Shown: piece after piece, positions 44,762-54,099 of the stretch
How the letters are laid out: each line of letters begins with the position of its first letter
Numbering within the stretch: the stretch's first letter is position 1
Source of the DNA: Haliclystus octoradiatus
Taxonomy: Eukaryota; Cnidaria; Staurozoa; Stauromedusae; Haliclystidae
NCBI GenBank assembly: GCA_916610825.1
Contig: OU744452.1
Location: 650,843 to 714,842 of the forward strand
DNA length: 64,000 nt
Direction of reading: 5' to 3'
Position numbers and translations under genes: made by a program
Notes under the pieces: generated by a model
The model's input: only the letters and a program-made list of their open reading frames with translations
Database searches by the model: none
What the model was told of the DNA's origin: nothing

Positions 44762-45259
44762 GTCTATTTGACCGGCAGTCGCAGCCATTATGGATTCAAC
44801 TGCGCGTGCGCTGACAGTCAATTACGTCATTCACTCGATCACGTGTTTCACTCGTCCCAGTATTAGGGTTAGGTTTAGGGTCCGATCACGTGATCCACCC
44901 GTTCAGTGTTAGGGTCAAGTCACATGATAACCACTCGGTCGAGTATAAATCCATTTCTGTTTCACTAGTTCTCGTCGGTTGGCGTAGCTCATTCGGATTG
45001 AGTCTAACAAGAGTGCAGGGTATGCTGGTTCGAGTCCTGGTCGATCCGAGATTTTCATTTATTTTCATTATTTATATCCCGAAATGTTTATAAGTTACTG
45101 TTCGTTCATTATACGCATGCGTTGGTATCCATAATGGCTGCGACTGCCGGTCAAATTAGTAATAGTTACAGGCGAACAGTCGAACATAGCGAATAGTCGA
45201 ACATAGATAGTGTGACGTATACATCTTTGCGCATGCGCTGATGACTGCCGGTCAAATAG
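44762..45259. mobile_element. Short TIR element with CTATTTGACCGGCAGT ends
   Basis: The left end CTATTTGACCGGCAGTCGC and the right ACTGCCGGTCAAATAG (45244-45259) are inverted. Another inward end, GCGACTGCCGGTCAAATTAG, sits at 45140-45159 beside CCATAATGGCT, matching the left end's AGCCATTATGG. These ends resemble the CTATTTGACAGGCAG family at 1.7-4.4 kb. A tRNA-like sequence lies in the middle. Confidence 0.6.
44978..45049 (+). repeat. tRNA-like sequence inside the TIR element
   Basis: GGCGTAGCTCATTCGG resembles an A box with a closable D arm (GCTC/GAGT) and GGTTCGAGTCC is a perfect B box at the correct spacing. The acceptor and T stems pair poorly, so a functional tRNA is unlikely. It could be a SINE head captured by, or part of, the surrounding element. 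Confidence 0.5.
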
Positions 45260-46062
45260 CCTTGGCGCTAAATAAAGGCTGCCGGTCAATTTACAAACAT
45301 AGGAGTTATAACATTGGTATTTTATAACATCGGGACACAAATGATCAATTCTTCCTTCGGTTAGACAATCTACTATACAAACAACACAAATTTCTACTCA
45401 ATTTTTCTCTCGAATGAGTGTCATAAACTTTTTTCAATGATTTATTCCCAAGCTTGAGTGTTTTTTATAGTCCAGTCAATCTAGATCGAAAAAACACGGA
45501 ACCCAGGACAAATTGCAACACAAGCTTTTTTTACAGATTCTAGAACAGAATTTAACGCTTAACAACATACTGAAAATCGAGAAAAATCGAGGAGGCGGAA
45601 CATTACTTTATTTGCATTTAAAGTCACAAATTATTAACCCTTTCTAAAACGCCATTATGCTTCAATCTAAACGTCTGCGCACAGGCTGAGCGCGACATGT
45701 TTTCGGAAAACTGTCAAATTTTGATCGAAAGACAATACAACAAGATGGTAGACATCGTTCGCGTATCATTCAGGTTTCAGGTTTGCGTATGATTTTTTAT
45801 GGTTTAATGGTGAAATGGTACACTTTCCTTCTAATTTTGGTACTCAAAGATATTTGATTCGAAGAAACTCTCTCACGAGTTAATTCATAATGGAATGTTA
45901 TCAGTTCGAAAAGTCTCCCAGTGTTATGTTGCAGAGGAAAACGAAGGATGACAGGCATTATCAAGGACAAGGTTCGTCCGCATTTCGTCTGCTGGAATTT
46001 CCATAGCAACTATTAAGCTACCGCCATTTCATCAATTACAAATTGTATTTTGGTTTTACCAA
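45260..46062. other. No feature recognised
   Basis: One further GGCTGCCGGTCAATTT end lies at about 45278-45293. Otherwise nothing recognisable precedes the gag-like frame. Confidence 0.4.
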
Positions 46063-46815
46063 ATGGAGTGTTTATTTGGAATACGAAGGATTATAAAAGA
46101 ACTAACAAGATTCCAATACATCGTAGCTGAATTACCATCAGACATTGGACATTTGGTAGTCACACCGGAACTGTTTGCCTCTGCTACGCCCTATACGGAT
46201 ATCAAGATAAAAATAATACAACTTTTTCAGAAGACTGAACAACAACGCCTTGAGGAAGCATTAGGTGAGGTATCTCTTGACGGTCTTAAACCAAGTGTTT
46301 GTGCTTTAAAAATTAAGAAAGCCTTTTCAATGTCTGGTATCCCTGCCCATGAAAACCTGGTTCATCACCGCCTAATGAATGCTCTGCCCACTAAGGTCCG
46401 TGATCTTCTCTTAAGACATTTACATTTTCCTTCCGACCAATTCTTGACGATTGCTGATACCGTTTGGGGTGCTACTAAATTAGATTCTATTCCCTCAGTT
46501 CAGGTTATAGCTAGTACATCTAATGAATCTGCTATTGAAGTCAGTAATGTTAACCGTCGCACTAATAGCAAACCCAATTATTCTAATTCTAACAATTTCA
46601 ATAATAACTCTAATGAATTGTATGTTGTAAAGGCTTTTCACAAAAACCAACCTCCACAAATTTGTCGTGCTCACATTTTTTACGCTGGCGACGCAAGATC
46701 ATGCAAAGCGTGGTGTCAATGGCCTGCTACTAAACCCAGTCACGTTTCTACTCGTACCACTCGATATTCTCCAGCACAGTCACGTTCTACTTCTCCGGTC
46801 TCGGAAAACCGTTAA
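46063..46815 (+). CDS. Retrotransposon Gag-like protein (Gypsy-type)
   Basis: A 250-residue frame. RIIKELTRFQYIVAELPSDI, KTEQQRLEEALGEVSLDGLK and NALPTKVRDLLLRHL match the capsid-like region of Gypsy Gag proteins common in invertebrates. A CxxxH...C...C cluster (ICRAHIFYAGDARSCKAWC) is the modified zinc-binding motif often found in that group, followed by a Ser/Thr/Arg-rich tail. The frame starts inside the usual Gag N-terminus and no protease or RT follows, so this is probably a remnant. No LTR pair was found around it. Confidence 0.75.
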   Translation: MECLFGIRRIIKELTRFQYIVAELPSDIGHLVVTPELFASATPYTDIKIKIIQLFQKTEQQRLEEALGEVSLDGLKPSVCALKIKKAFSMSGIPAHENLVHHRLMNALPTKVRDLLLRHLHFPSDQFLTIADTVWGATKLDSIPSVQVIASTSNESAIEVSNVNRRTNSKPNYSNSNNFNNNSNELYVVKAFHKNQPPQICRAHIFYAGDARSCKAWCQWPATKPSHVSTRTTRYSPAQSRSTSPVSENR

Positions 46816-46947
46816 GCCACGTTGGGGGTGTGAATTCTATTTAACATTTTATTTTAGTAAGAAATAATCAATGTTATCAATTAAAGTTATCTATCTATGC
46901 TTGTGCAGACTATGCAGTCAAAATGTATATATATATTTTTTCAGCTA

Positions 46948-47440
46948 ATAGTAATGATAATCCGGAGAAAGGTTAAATTTAAGAGTTCGTCCAGATCTAA
47001 ATGTTTTCCGAAGCAAAGAACTAGTATTTGTTGTAATAGAAGGTATATTGTGTAATCCTGATTGGTTTGGCGAGTTTTTGTCAGCCACAGTCGACAACAA
47101 AGGCGCCGATGACGCCGATGCCGAAGATAGTGACGGAGATGTATCGGAGTTCAACAACTTTGATCGCGCCAAAGACGCCGTCAAAGGAGTGGAACTCTCG
47201 TACACTGGCTTCAATCGATCAACCGAGATTGTATCAGATGTGGTACCTTTCTTGATTGTAAAATATTTCGAAGTTCTATTGAGGACTTCATAAGGTCCTG
47301 TATAAGGCGCTTCCAACGGATTTTTGGTCGATCAACACGTACCCAAACTTGGCGACAGGTGCTTAAATCCTTGGGCACATAAGACAAAACTGGTTGAAAA
47401 ATCAATGTTACATGTTTTTGTTGATGTAACGATCGGACCA
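46948..47440 (-). pseudogene. Ty3/Gypsy integrase tail fragment, minus strand
   Basis: The frame reads LSTCRQVWVRVDRPK (47441-47340); in the next frame MEAPYTGPYEVLNRTSKYFT leads to SDTISVDRLKPVY. This is the GPY/F module that closes many Gypsy integrases. The frame break near 47315 and the lack of upstream pol show decay. It faces the Gag fragment at 46063-46815. Confidence 0.82.
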
Positions 47441-48298
47441 TAAAAGCTTGCCAACTAATAACAAGGCAACTTCAGTAAATATAACCAAGGATAAATATAC
47501 CAAAAGCAAACTAATGTGATAATTCAATAAAACTATGCGAATCTGAGTTAAATGCATGAAATAAATCGTTGTTTAAAAACATTGATTCGTTGATGATTGT
47601 CACGAGTTCACGGCTTCGACATTTGTTCCTGTCTCCCCGGTCAGTATTCTCCCTTTAAATTCACATCTTGGATTCCCTGGTGGGTACTTATTGAATCGTG
47701 AAAGCTTCTTCGAAATCACAGTGAAATAAATATTAAATTTTTACATCACTTTATAATACATATACATAAATCATTATTGATGCTGGTTTTTACTTTCCAA
47801 AATCAAGAATTAATACATAAATATATACAAAATACAAAATCACCATTGGTTATCCTAATCGCAAATTGCCAATCACTTTTATGCTCCTGTATTGAAAATG
47901 AAAACTTTATAACCTACTGATCCCCATGATGCTCACAATTTCTGATTTCACCTTTATTCGTTTAGAAATTTCGGGTATTCACAGCAAGCGATAGCCAGTG
48001 AACATACAGAGAATGAATATTTTATAGGCCATTTATGATTCATATAGAAGATGAGTTCTGTATGTTATTGGAAAGCAACTTGAAAAAGAACCAACTTCGT
48101 TCGTTGTAAAGTTTACGAAGCATGTTCGATGATGGTCAAACAGATATAATGAAGTATAATGAATGAGAATTGATAAATTGAAACAATTAAGGCATTGATA
48201 TGACAATGAAGCTCTGAGTATGCGGAATCCAATTAGAAAAAGAGATATGAACAAAATAATAAGTAGTAACATAAAGAAAGAAAACATCGCATTCAAAT
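47441..48298. other. No feature recognised
   Basis: AT-rich intergenic DNA upstream of the EF-hand gene's polyadenylation signal (in + coordinates). Open frames are short and lack domains. Confidence 0.4.
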
Positions 48299-48300
48299 AT

Positions 48301-48306
48301 TTTATT
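48301..48306 (-). promoter_or_regulatory. Polyadenylation signal AATAAA
   Basis: AATAAA on the minus strand about 95 nt past the EF-hand stop codon, a normal distance for a short 3' UTR. Confidence 0.6.
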
Positions 48307-48398
48307 TAATCAAGTCATAAGATATATGACAATACCACAGTATTATTATATTAGGGAGATAGTTTTTCAAGTAGAAAAAGAAAATTTATATTTGTTTA

Positions 48399-48935
48399 TT
48401 AATTATCATCGTCATCTTCTAAGTCCAAGTTCTTCTTGATGGCCCAATCGCAAAATTCACCAAAGAGAATATACCCTCCATTGTTAGTATCTATCTTCTT
48501 AAACTCCTCTTCTGCGTCAATTTTACCAACCCACTTCTCTACGTGGGGTTGCGCGTCTTTGAACTCTACTAACTCTATTCGATCATCCTGGTTCTTGTCC
48601 ACCCGGTTGAAGGCTACAAAATATTCAAAGTACTGGCGTAGAGATAAGAGAAAGAATCTAAATTCACGCCATTCCAAGTAATCGTCACCAGATTTACCAC
48701 GTTTGGAAGCAACACAGCTTTTGGCCACTTGAAATGCTTTTATAATAGCAGCCTTTGCATCGAATAGTTCATCAATGCCTAACACGTCACGCATGGCTTT
48801 GTCTACTTCAGCCAATGATAATATACCATTTCCGTTATCAAATGATTTGAATAATTTCTTTCGAGCTTCTTTTGACTCTGCGTCTTTGTCAGTGGGTAGT
48901 TTAGCGTGAATGGCAGCCCAATCGATGGCAGACAT
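48399..48935 (-). CDS. EF-hand protein, flagellar calcium-binding protein (calflagin)-like
   Basis: A 178-residue calcium-binding protein in one uninterrupted exon. Two canonical EF loops are visible: DKNQDDRIELVE (113-124; position 6 is D rather than G) and DTNNGGYILFGE (149-160). An N-terminal loop (DNGNGILSLAE, 33-43) is one residue short and probably does not bind calcium. The SGDDYLEWREFRFFLLSLRQ segment, spacing and length resemble the flagellar calcium-binding protein family of kinetoplastids, which also has animal and protist members. That suggests, without proof, a ciliary or signalling role. The acidic tail ends DLEDDDDN. No introns are seen; it could be a retrocopy. Confidence 0.88.
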   Translation of the reverse strand: MSAIDWAAIHAKLPTDKDAESKEARKKLFKSFDNGNGILSLAEVDKAMRDVLGIDELFDAKAAIIKAFQVAKSCVASKRGKSGDDYLEWREFRFFLLSLRQYFEYFVAFNRVDKNQDDRIELVEFKDAQPHVEKWVGKIDAEEEFKKIDTNNGGYILFGEFCDWAIKKNLDLEDDDDN

Positions 48936-49001
48936 ATTGAAGAATGATTTACAGAAACTAAAAGTAACAAACGATCATTAGTATCAAATGATTAGCAACA
49001 C

Positions 49002-49484
<483 letters not shown>

Positions 49485-49800
49485 TTAATTAAGGAAACTA
49501 ATAACAATACATAACAATATAACTTAGTAATTGTAAAGATAAAACCATTGTAAGTATAACAATAGTTTTTCTCTTTTTTCAAATTTTTTCTCACTATTGT
49601 CAAATAAGAGTAACTGGTATATATTTTTCATTAATAGTATCTGTCTGATGATCGCATAAAGCGAGAAACTTTAAGTTACAGAAAATGAATGCGTAGTCTT
49701 TGACTCCATTATTATTATTATTCACGCTCTGTCAAATGACATCGAGCACTATATCAACTGCTGTTAGATACCAAATCATCATTATTATTATTACATTATA
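49485..49800 (+). repeat. PLE left direct repeat (pLTR)
   Basis: Begins TTAATTAAGGAAACTAATAA and ends ATTATTATTACATTATA. Same sequence as 52008-52323 at a constant offset of 2523 bp. Contains the hammerhead motif. Confidence 0.95.
49640..49682 (+). ncRNA. Type I hammerhead ribozyme (left pLTR)
   Basis: The conserved core CTGATGA (49645-49651) and GAAA (49665-49668) are separated by stem II TCGC/GCGA with loop ATAAA. Stem I pairs TCTGT (49640-49644) with ACAGA (49678-49682) and can extend by CATT/AATG after an internal loop. Stem III is minimal (AC/GT closing TTTAA). Predicted self-cleavage is after T49677. Short-stem-III type I hammerheads are known from PLEs. Confidence 0.9.
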
Positions 49801-49848
49801 TTAACGCTCCTGCTTGCAGTAGAGCACTATAATCTCATTGCAAAAACC

Positions 49849-51990
49849 ATGGAACAAACAACATTCAACTATTCAATGAAAAATATACCAGTACCACCCA
49901 GAAAAACATATCTAATTCAACTAATTGCAAAAATAGAAAGCGTTATCAAAAGGATGCGATGGAAAGCATTTTTCTTCCAGGAGAATGAAACAAACGAAAA
50001 AGACGACAGCCCAGCGAAAGAAAATTTTGGTTTCAAATCAAGAAATTGCCCACCACAAATTACGGAGCTAGAAGGTTTTGAAGCTGATTTAATGAAAATG
50101 ACACGAAATATCCAATTTAGGTACGTGAACGACCACTTCCAACGCCAGTTAAAGAAAGACATCGCCAAAATCAAGACATCATCGAAAGCATTTATACCGG
50201 CAGATAAAACCAGAAACTTCTACGAGGTTGACACAGAACAACATGAAAAGCTACTACACGACAACGTAACTGCTACCTACAAGAAGGCAAATAAGAACAC
50301 AGTAAACAAGATCAACAGAGAGGCGAGAGATATCGCAAAAGAATTAAAAATTGAAAATAGAACCGACATTATAGCCCAACAAGAAGCTTTCATCACAATA
50401 AAAGATCACAAAGATAATTTTCGACAGAATCCTACATGCCGATTAATCAATCCGGCAAAGAGCGAAATGGGCATTGTTAGTAAAAATATCTTAGAAAAAA
50501 TTATCCTTAGTGTCAAAGAAAAGACAAAAGTAAACCAATGGAGAAATACGTCATCTGTCATAGATTGGTTCAAATCTTTGGAAAATAAACACAGATTAAC
50601 ATTTATGGTGTTTGACATAGAGAACTTTTATCCAACAATATCGGAGAATCTACTAACTCAAGCCATTAATTTTGCTAAAAATTTAACATCGATCTCGGAA
50701 AGCGACACAAAAATAATCATGCATGCAAGGAAGTCAGTGCTATTCAGCTCAGGATCGGCGTGGACAAAAAGAGGCAACGAAAATCTATTCGACGTAACGA
50801 TGGGCAGCCACGACGGTGCGGAGGTTTGTGAATTGGTCGGGCTATTCATTTTAGAAAAGTTAAAAGAGATATATGGCGCTAACGAAGTAGGACTTTATCG
50901 AGATGACGGTCTAGCTGTCCTCAAAAACAAGTCAGGCCCACAGGCTGAAAAAATTCGAAAAAAGTTAACAAAATTGTTCAAAGATGTTGGCCTTAAAATT
51001 ACAACAAAGACCAATCTGAAGACGGTCGACTACCTGGACCTAACCTTCAATTTAACTAATAACTCTTACCAACCGTACAGAAAACCGAACGACCAGCCTC
51101 TCTACATTAATACGAAATCTAATCATCCACCTGTAATACTAAAACAAATTCCAATCGCAATCAACCAACGCATCTCCGACCTATCAACTAACAATTCAAT
51201 TTTCGAAAAATCTAAAGTTATCTACGAAGTCGCTTTGAAGGCAAGCGGACACCAGACCAACTTGTCATTCAAGCCACGCCCTCCACAGTCAAACAACAAC
51301 AAAAGAACGCGAAGCCGGAAAACTATTTGGTTCAACCCGCCGTACAACAAAAGCGTAAAAACAAATGTTGGGCGAACATTTTTAAATTTAATCAAAAAAC
51401 ATTTCCCAAAAACCCACAGACTTAACAAAATATTCAACTTTAACTGCGTCAAGGTAAGTTATAGCTGCACTAGCAACATGAACACGATAATCAAGAACCA
51501 TAACAAAAAGATTACTAACAGCAATGAAAACAATGCCACAAACGCCGCTTTATGTAACTGTCGAAATAAAGAAAAATGCCCATTTGATAATAAATGCCAA
51601 TCAAAAAGTCTAATTTACAACGCCAACGTCTCAACACCGAACAATCCAGAAGGAAAAAACTACATCGGTCTCACGGAAGGAACATTTAAAACACGTTATA
51701 CGCAGCACATATCGACCTTCAAACACAGCAACTTATCATCAAGTACACAATTGTCAAAGTATATATGGGATCTCAAAAACAAAGACGTAGACTACACGAT
51801 TAAATGGTCATCTCTGGCAACCGGCAGACCCTATAATAATATGTCAAAAAAGTGTCACCTATGTTTAGTGGAAAAATTCCACATCATCTGCTCAAAAGAA
51901 GCCATATTAAATAAAAAATCTGAACTCATATCAAAATGTAGGCATGAAAATAAATATTATTTATCAAATTTCAAAGAAACAAAAACGTAG
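49849..51990 (+). CDS. PLE reverse transcriptase with C-terminal GIY-YIG endonuclease
   Basis: A 713-residue protein that would copy and insert the element. The ATG has a good context (ACCATGG) just inside the left repeat. KAFIPADKTRNFYEVD and NPTCRLINPAKSEMG are the N-terminal PLE motifs; VFDIENFYPTISENLL (about 256) and GLYRDDGLAVL (about 350) carry RT catalytic aspartates. A Cys cluster CNCRNKEKCPFDNKC (about 565-580) precedes KNYIGLTEGTFKTRYTQH (about 603), a divergent GIY-YIG whose Y/IG and R...H features are present. CHLCLVEKFHI follows. No stop or frameshift is seen. The clade within PLEs is not assigned. Confidence 0.93.
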   Translation: MEQTTFNYSMKNIPVPPRKTYLIQLIAKIESVIKRMRWKAFFFQENETNEKDDSPAKENFGFKSRNCPPQITELEGFEADLMKMTRNIQFRYVNDHFQRQLKKDIAKIKTSSKAFIPADKTRNFYEVDTEQHEKLLHDNVTATYKKANKNTVNKINREARDIAKELKIENRTDIIAQQEAFITIKDHKDNFRQNPTCRLINPAKSEMGIVSKNILEKIILSVKEKTKVNQWRNTSSVIDWFKSLENKHRLTFMVFDIENFYPTISENLLTQAINFAKNLTSISESDTKIIMHARKSVLFSSGSAWTKRGNENLFDVTMGSHDGAEVCELVGLFILEKLKEIYGANEVGLYRDDGLAVLKNKSGPQAEKIRKKLTKLFKDVGLKITTKTNLKTVDYLDLTFNLTNNSYQPYRKPNDQPLYINTKSNHPPVILKQIPIAINQRISDLSTNNSIFEKSKVIYEVALKASGHQTNLSFKPRPPQSNNNKRTRSRKTIWFNPPYNKSVKTNVGRTFLNLIKKHFPKTHRLNKIFNFNCVKVSYSCTSNMNTIIKNHNKKITNSNENNATNAALCNCRNKEKCPFDNKCQSKSLIYNANVSTPNNPEGKNYIGLTEGTFKTRYTQHISTFKHSNLSSSTQLSKYIWDLKNKDVDYTIKWSSLATGRPYNNMSKKCHLCLVEKFHIICSKEAILNKKSELISKCRHENKYYLSNFKETKT

Positions 51991-52007
51991 CCTTATAACA
52001 GCGCCAC

Positions 52008-52319
52008 TTAATTAAGGAAACTAATAACAATACATAACAATATAACTTAGTAATTGTAAAGATAAAACCATTGTAAGTATAACAATAGTTTTTCTCTTTT
52101 TTCAAATTTTTTCTCACTATTGTCAAATAAGAGTAACTGGTATATATTTTTCATTAATAGTATCTGTCTGATGATCGCATAAAGCGAGAAACTTTAAGTT
52201 ACAGAAAATGAATGCGTAGTCTTTGACTCCATTATTATTATTATTCACGCTCTGTCAAATGACATCGAGCACTATATCAACTGCTGTTAGATACCAAATC
52301 ATCATTATTATTATTACAT

Positions 52320-52323
<4 letters not shown>
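52008..52323 (+). repeat. PLE right direct repeat (pLTR)
   Basis: The second copy of the 316-bp repeat starts 18 bp after the ORF stop. It ends where (ATA)n begins. Confidence 0.95.
52163..52205 (+). ncRNA. Type I hammerhead ribozyme (right pLTR)
   Basis: An identical hammerhead to that in the left repeat (core CTGATGA at 52168, GAAA at 52188). The predicted cleavage is after T52200. A transcript cut at both ribozymes would yield a unit of 2523 nt. Confidence 0.9.
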
Positions 52324-52366
<43 letters not shown>

Positions 52367-52389
52367 ATAATGAATAATGAATAATAATA
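52321..52389. repeat. (TAA)n tract with TGAATAA variants, right of the PLE
   Basis: ATA/TAA repeats followed by AATGAATAATGAATAATG run into the assembly gap. Their length is unknown. Confidence 0.9.
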
Positions 52390-52589
52390 NNNNNNNNNNN
52401 NNNNNNNNNNNNNNNNNNNNNNNNNNNNNNNNNNNNNNNNNNNNNNNNNNNNNNNNNNNNNNNNNNNNNNNNNNNNNNNNNNNNNNNNNNNNNNNNNNNN
52501 NNNNNNNNNNNNNNNNNNNNNNNNNNNNNNNNNNNNNNNNNNNNNNNNNNNNNNNNNNNNNNNNNNNNNNNNNNNNNNNNNNNNNNNNN
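52390..52589. other. Assembly gap of 200 N
   Basis: Exactly 200 N, a common placeholder size, so the real length is unknown. Reading frames across it are meaningless. Confidence 0.99.
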
Positions 52590-53180
52590 CCCCTTTGTCA
52601 ACTTAAAAGGCTCTATTTAAATATAAACTTGATATTTATTTTATCAAGAAATATTTCGAATTTACTTCCATATATGTCTAAGCGTACTATCTAGGGAGAT
52701 CTAGTCATCTTCTTGCGTCAATTTGTTTTGGAACGCCTGGAAGTTGAAGAAAGTGAAAACCCGATATTTTGATAAACCCTAAATGCCCCCTTTGTCAACT
52801 CAATGGCTTTATCTGAATATTTACTGAATATATTTTCACGAAATTTTTTGGATATACTTCGATACATGTCTAAGATTAACATCTAGTGATATATGTAGTC
52901 ATCTGCATGTCTCAATTTATTTGGAGAGACCTACAAGTTGAAGTAAGTGAAAGACCGGCATTTTGACTCCCCCTCCCCCACGAAAACCTTTGTCAACTTG
53001 GATGGTTATATCTAAACATATTAAACTTGATACTTTTTCATGAAATTTTATCAAGTTACGTCGATACATGTCTATGCATGTAATAGATGTTGAGTGATAT
53101 GTAGTCATCGGCATACCTTGTTTTGATTTGAGAGACCTTATAGTTCAAAAAGTAAAAAATGGCTTTGAGACTTTGTCAAC
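52590..53180. repeat. Satellite-like tandem repeat, ~195-bp unit, three copies
   Basis: Units begin CTTTGTCAACT at about 52593, 52790 and 52989, with a fourth start at 53173. Each carries TACATGTCTA-like and TAGTCATC words and a GAAGTTGAAG/AAGTGAAA block. Copies are about 70-80% similar by eye. The left end is lost in the gap, so the array may be longer. Confidence 0.8.
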
Positions 53181-53301
53181 AAAGCGGAAAGAGTATAGTA
53201 TATTTCGTATTTTGCAAACTACAAATAACTGTAAATGACTTTGATATAAACGAGTCAACAATTATAGTCAAACTTAGAATCATAGTAGTTCATGATGTAT
53301 G

Positions 53302-53542
53302 TGTTGTGAGTGTGTAAAGTGTTGTGTAACGCAAGTAAAGACAACAAAGATAACACTCAATAAATTCAAACTTATAATGATAATAATAATGTAAATACTA
53401 AATAGGGTTGCTACAGTAGAACCAACCATCTACTGAGCTAAACACCAACTGATTATCATATTGAAGTTAGGGTTGCCTCTTGGGAATATATTGGCTTACT
53501 CATTAATCTAGAGTCTAATATTAAATTATAGGGAATACAACA
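53302..53542 (-). repeat. 3' LTR (element reads on the minus strand)
   Basis: 241-bp LTR. It differs from the partner by one base in an A run (GTAACGCAAG versus GTAAACGCAAG). Confidence 0.92.
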
Positions 53543-53602
53543 TCTCCCCTTTTTGGAGCGAATAAAATGTCAATGAAAATAACTAAATGAATTAATAATG
53601 AG

Positions 53603-54016
53603 CTAAAAAAAAAAAAAAATAATAATAATGAATGGAAGTGTGACTTGAATGTAAATTAAATCGTAAATAGTAAATAGTCTAAATAGTAAATAAAATGAAT
53701 GACTGAATGAATGACTGATAGAATTGATTTGATGTGTTAAAGGAGCTGGAAAATTTTGTGATATAATATTCAAATCTTTGCACATTTGCATTGAGAGGTA
53801 AAGTCCTTCGATTTGATCACATATAATGACATTGCAGGGAACTACCCTACCAGCAAGTTTAAAATACACACTAACCTGTCCCAATTGTGTAAGTTGGTTA
53901 TTATTGATAGCAGTAAATATATCTTTAGATGATGGTAATAATGAAACTATGTCCATTTTCAGCTGTGAAATAAAATCAGGTCCAGCAACTGTACGTTGTG
54001 CACCGGTATCGCATAT
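53603..54016 (-). CDS. Retroviral-type aspartic protease (pepsin-like) of the LTR element
   Basis: CDTGAQRTVAG holds the DTGA catalytic motif (54010-53999). The fold continues as FISQLKMDIVSLL, VYFKLAGRVVPCNVII and IEGLYLSMQM. The frame ends 60 bp before the purine tract, so no RT was ever behind it in this copy. It is out of frame with the zinc-knuckle part of Gag, implying a frameshift (programmed or by decay). Confidence 0.8.
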   Translation of the reverse strand: MCDTGAQRTVAGPDFISQLKMDIVSLLPSSKDIFTAINNNQLTQLGQVSVYFKLAGRVVPCNVIICDQIEGLYLSMQMCKDLNIISQNFPAPLTHQINSISHSFSHSFYLLFRLFTIYDLIYIQVTLPFIIIIFFFF

Positions 54017-54099
54017 AGCTTGAACTGTTTGTAAATACTTTTCTCCTTTGTAAACACAAATATCAAGAAACGGTAAATCCTCGCCGACATTTTGAATTT

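Larger units (their letters stand above)
49485..52323 (+). mobile_element. Penelope-like element (PLE) with pLTRs and hammerhead ribozymes
   Basis: An intact RT/endonuclease frame is bracketed by direct repeats 49485-49800 and 52008-52323 that appear identical over 316 bp. That arrangement, a C-terminal GIY-YIG and ribozymes in both repeats define a canonical endonuclease-bearing PLE rather than an LTR element. It sits inside a (TAA)n array: TAA repeats flank both sides and short (ATT)n runs lie within the repeat itself. Identity of the repeats and the unbroken ORF imply recent insertion. Confidence 0.93.

Noticed and set aside
44864-44880. TTAGGG-like words suggesting a telomeric tract
   Set aside because: Only two or three imperfect repeats (TTAGGGTTAGGTTTAGGG), far too short and interrupted for telomeric sequence.
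52314-52694. Reading frames spanning the N gap
   Set aside because: They consist mostly of unknown residues; no coding claim is possible.
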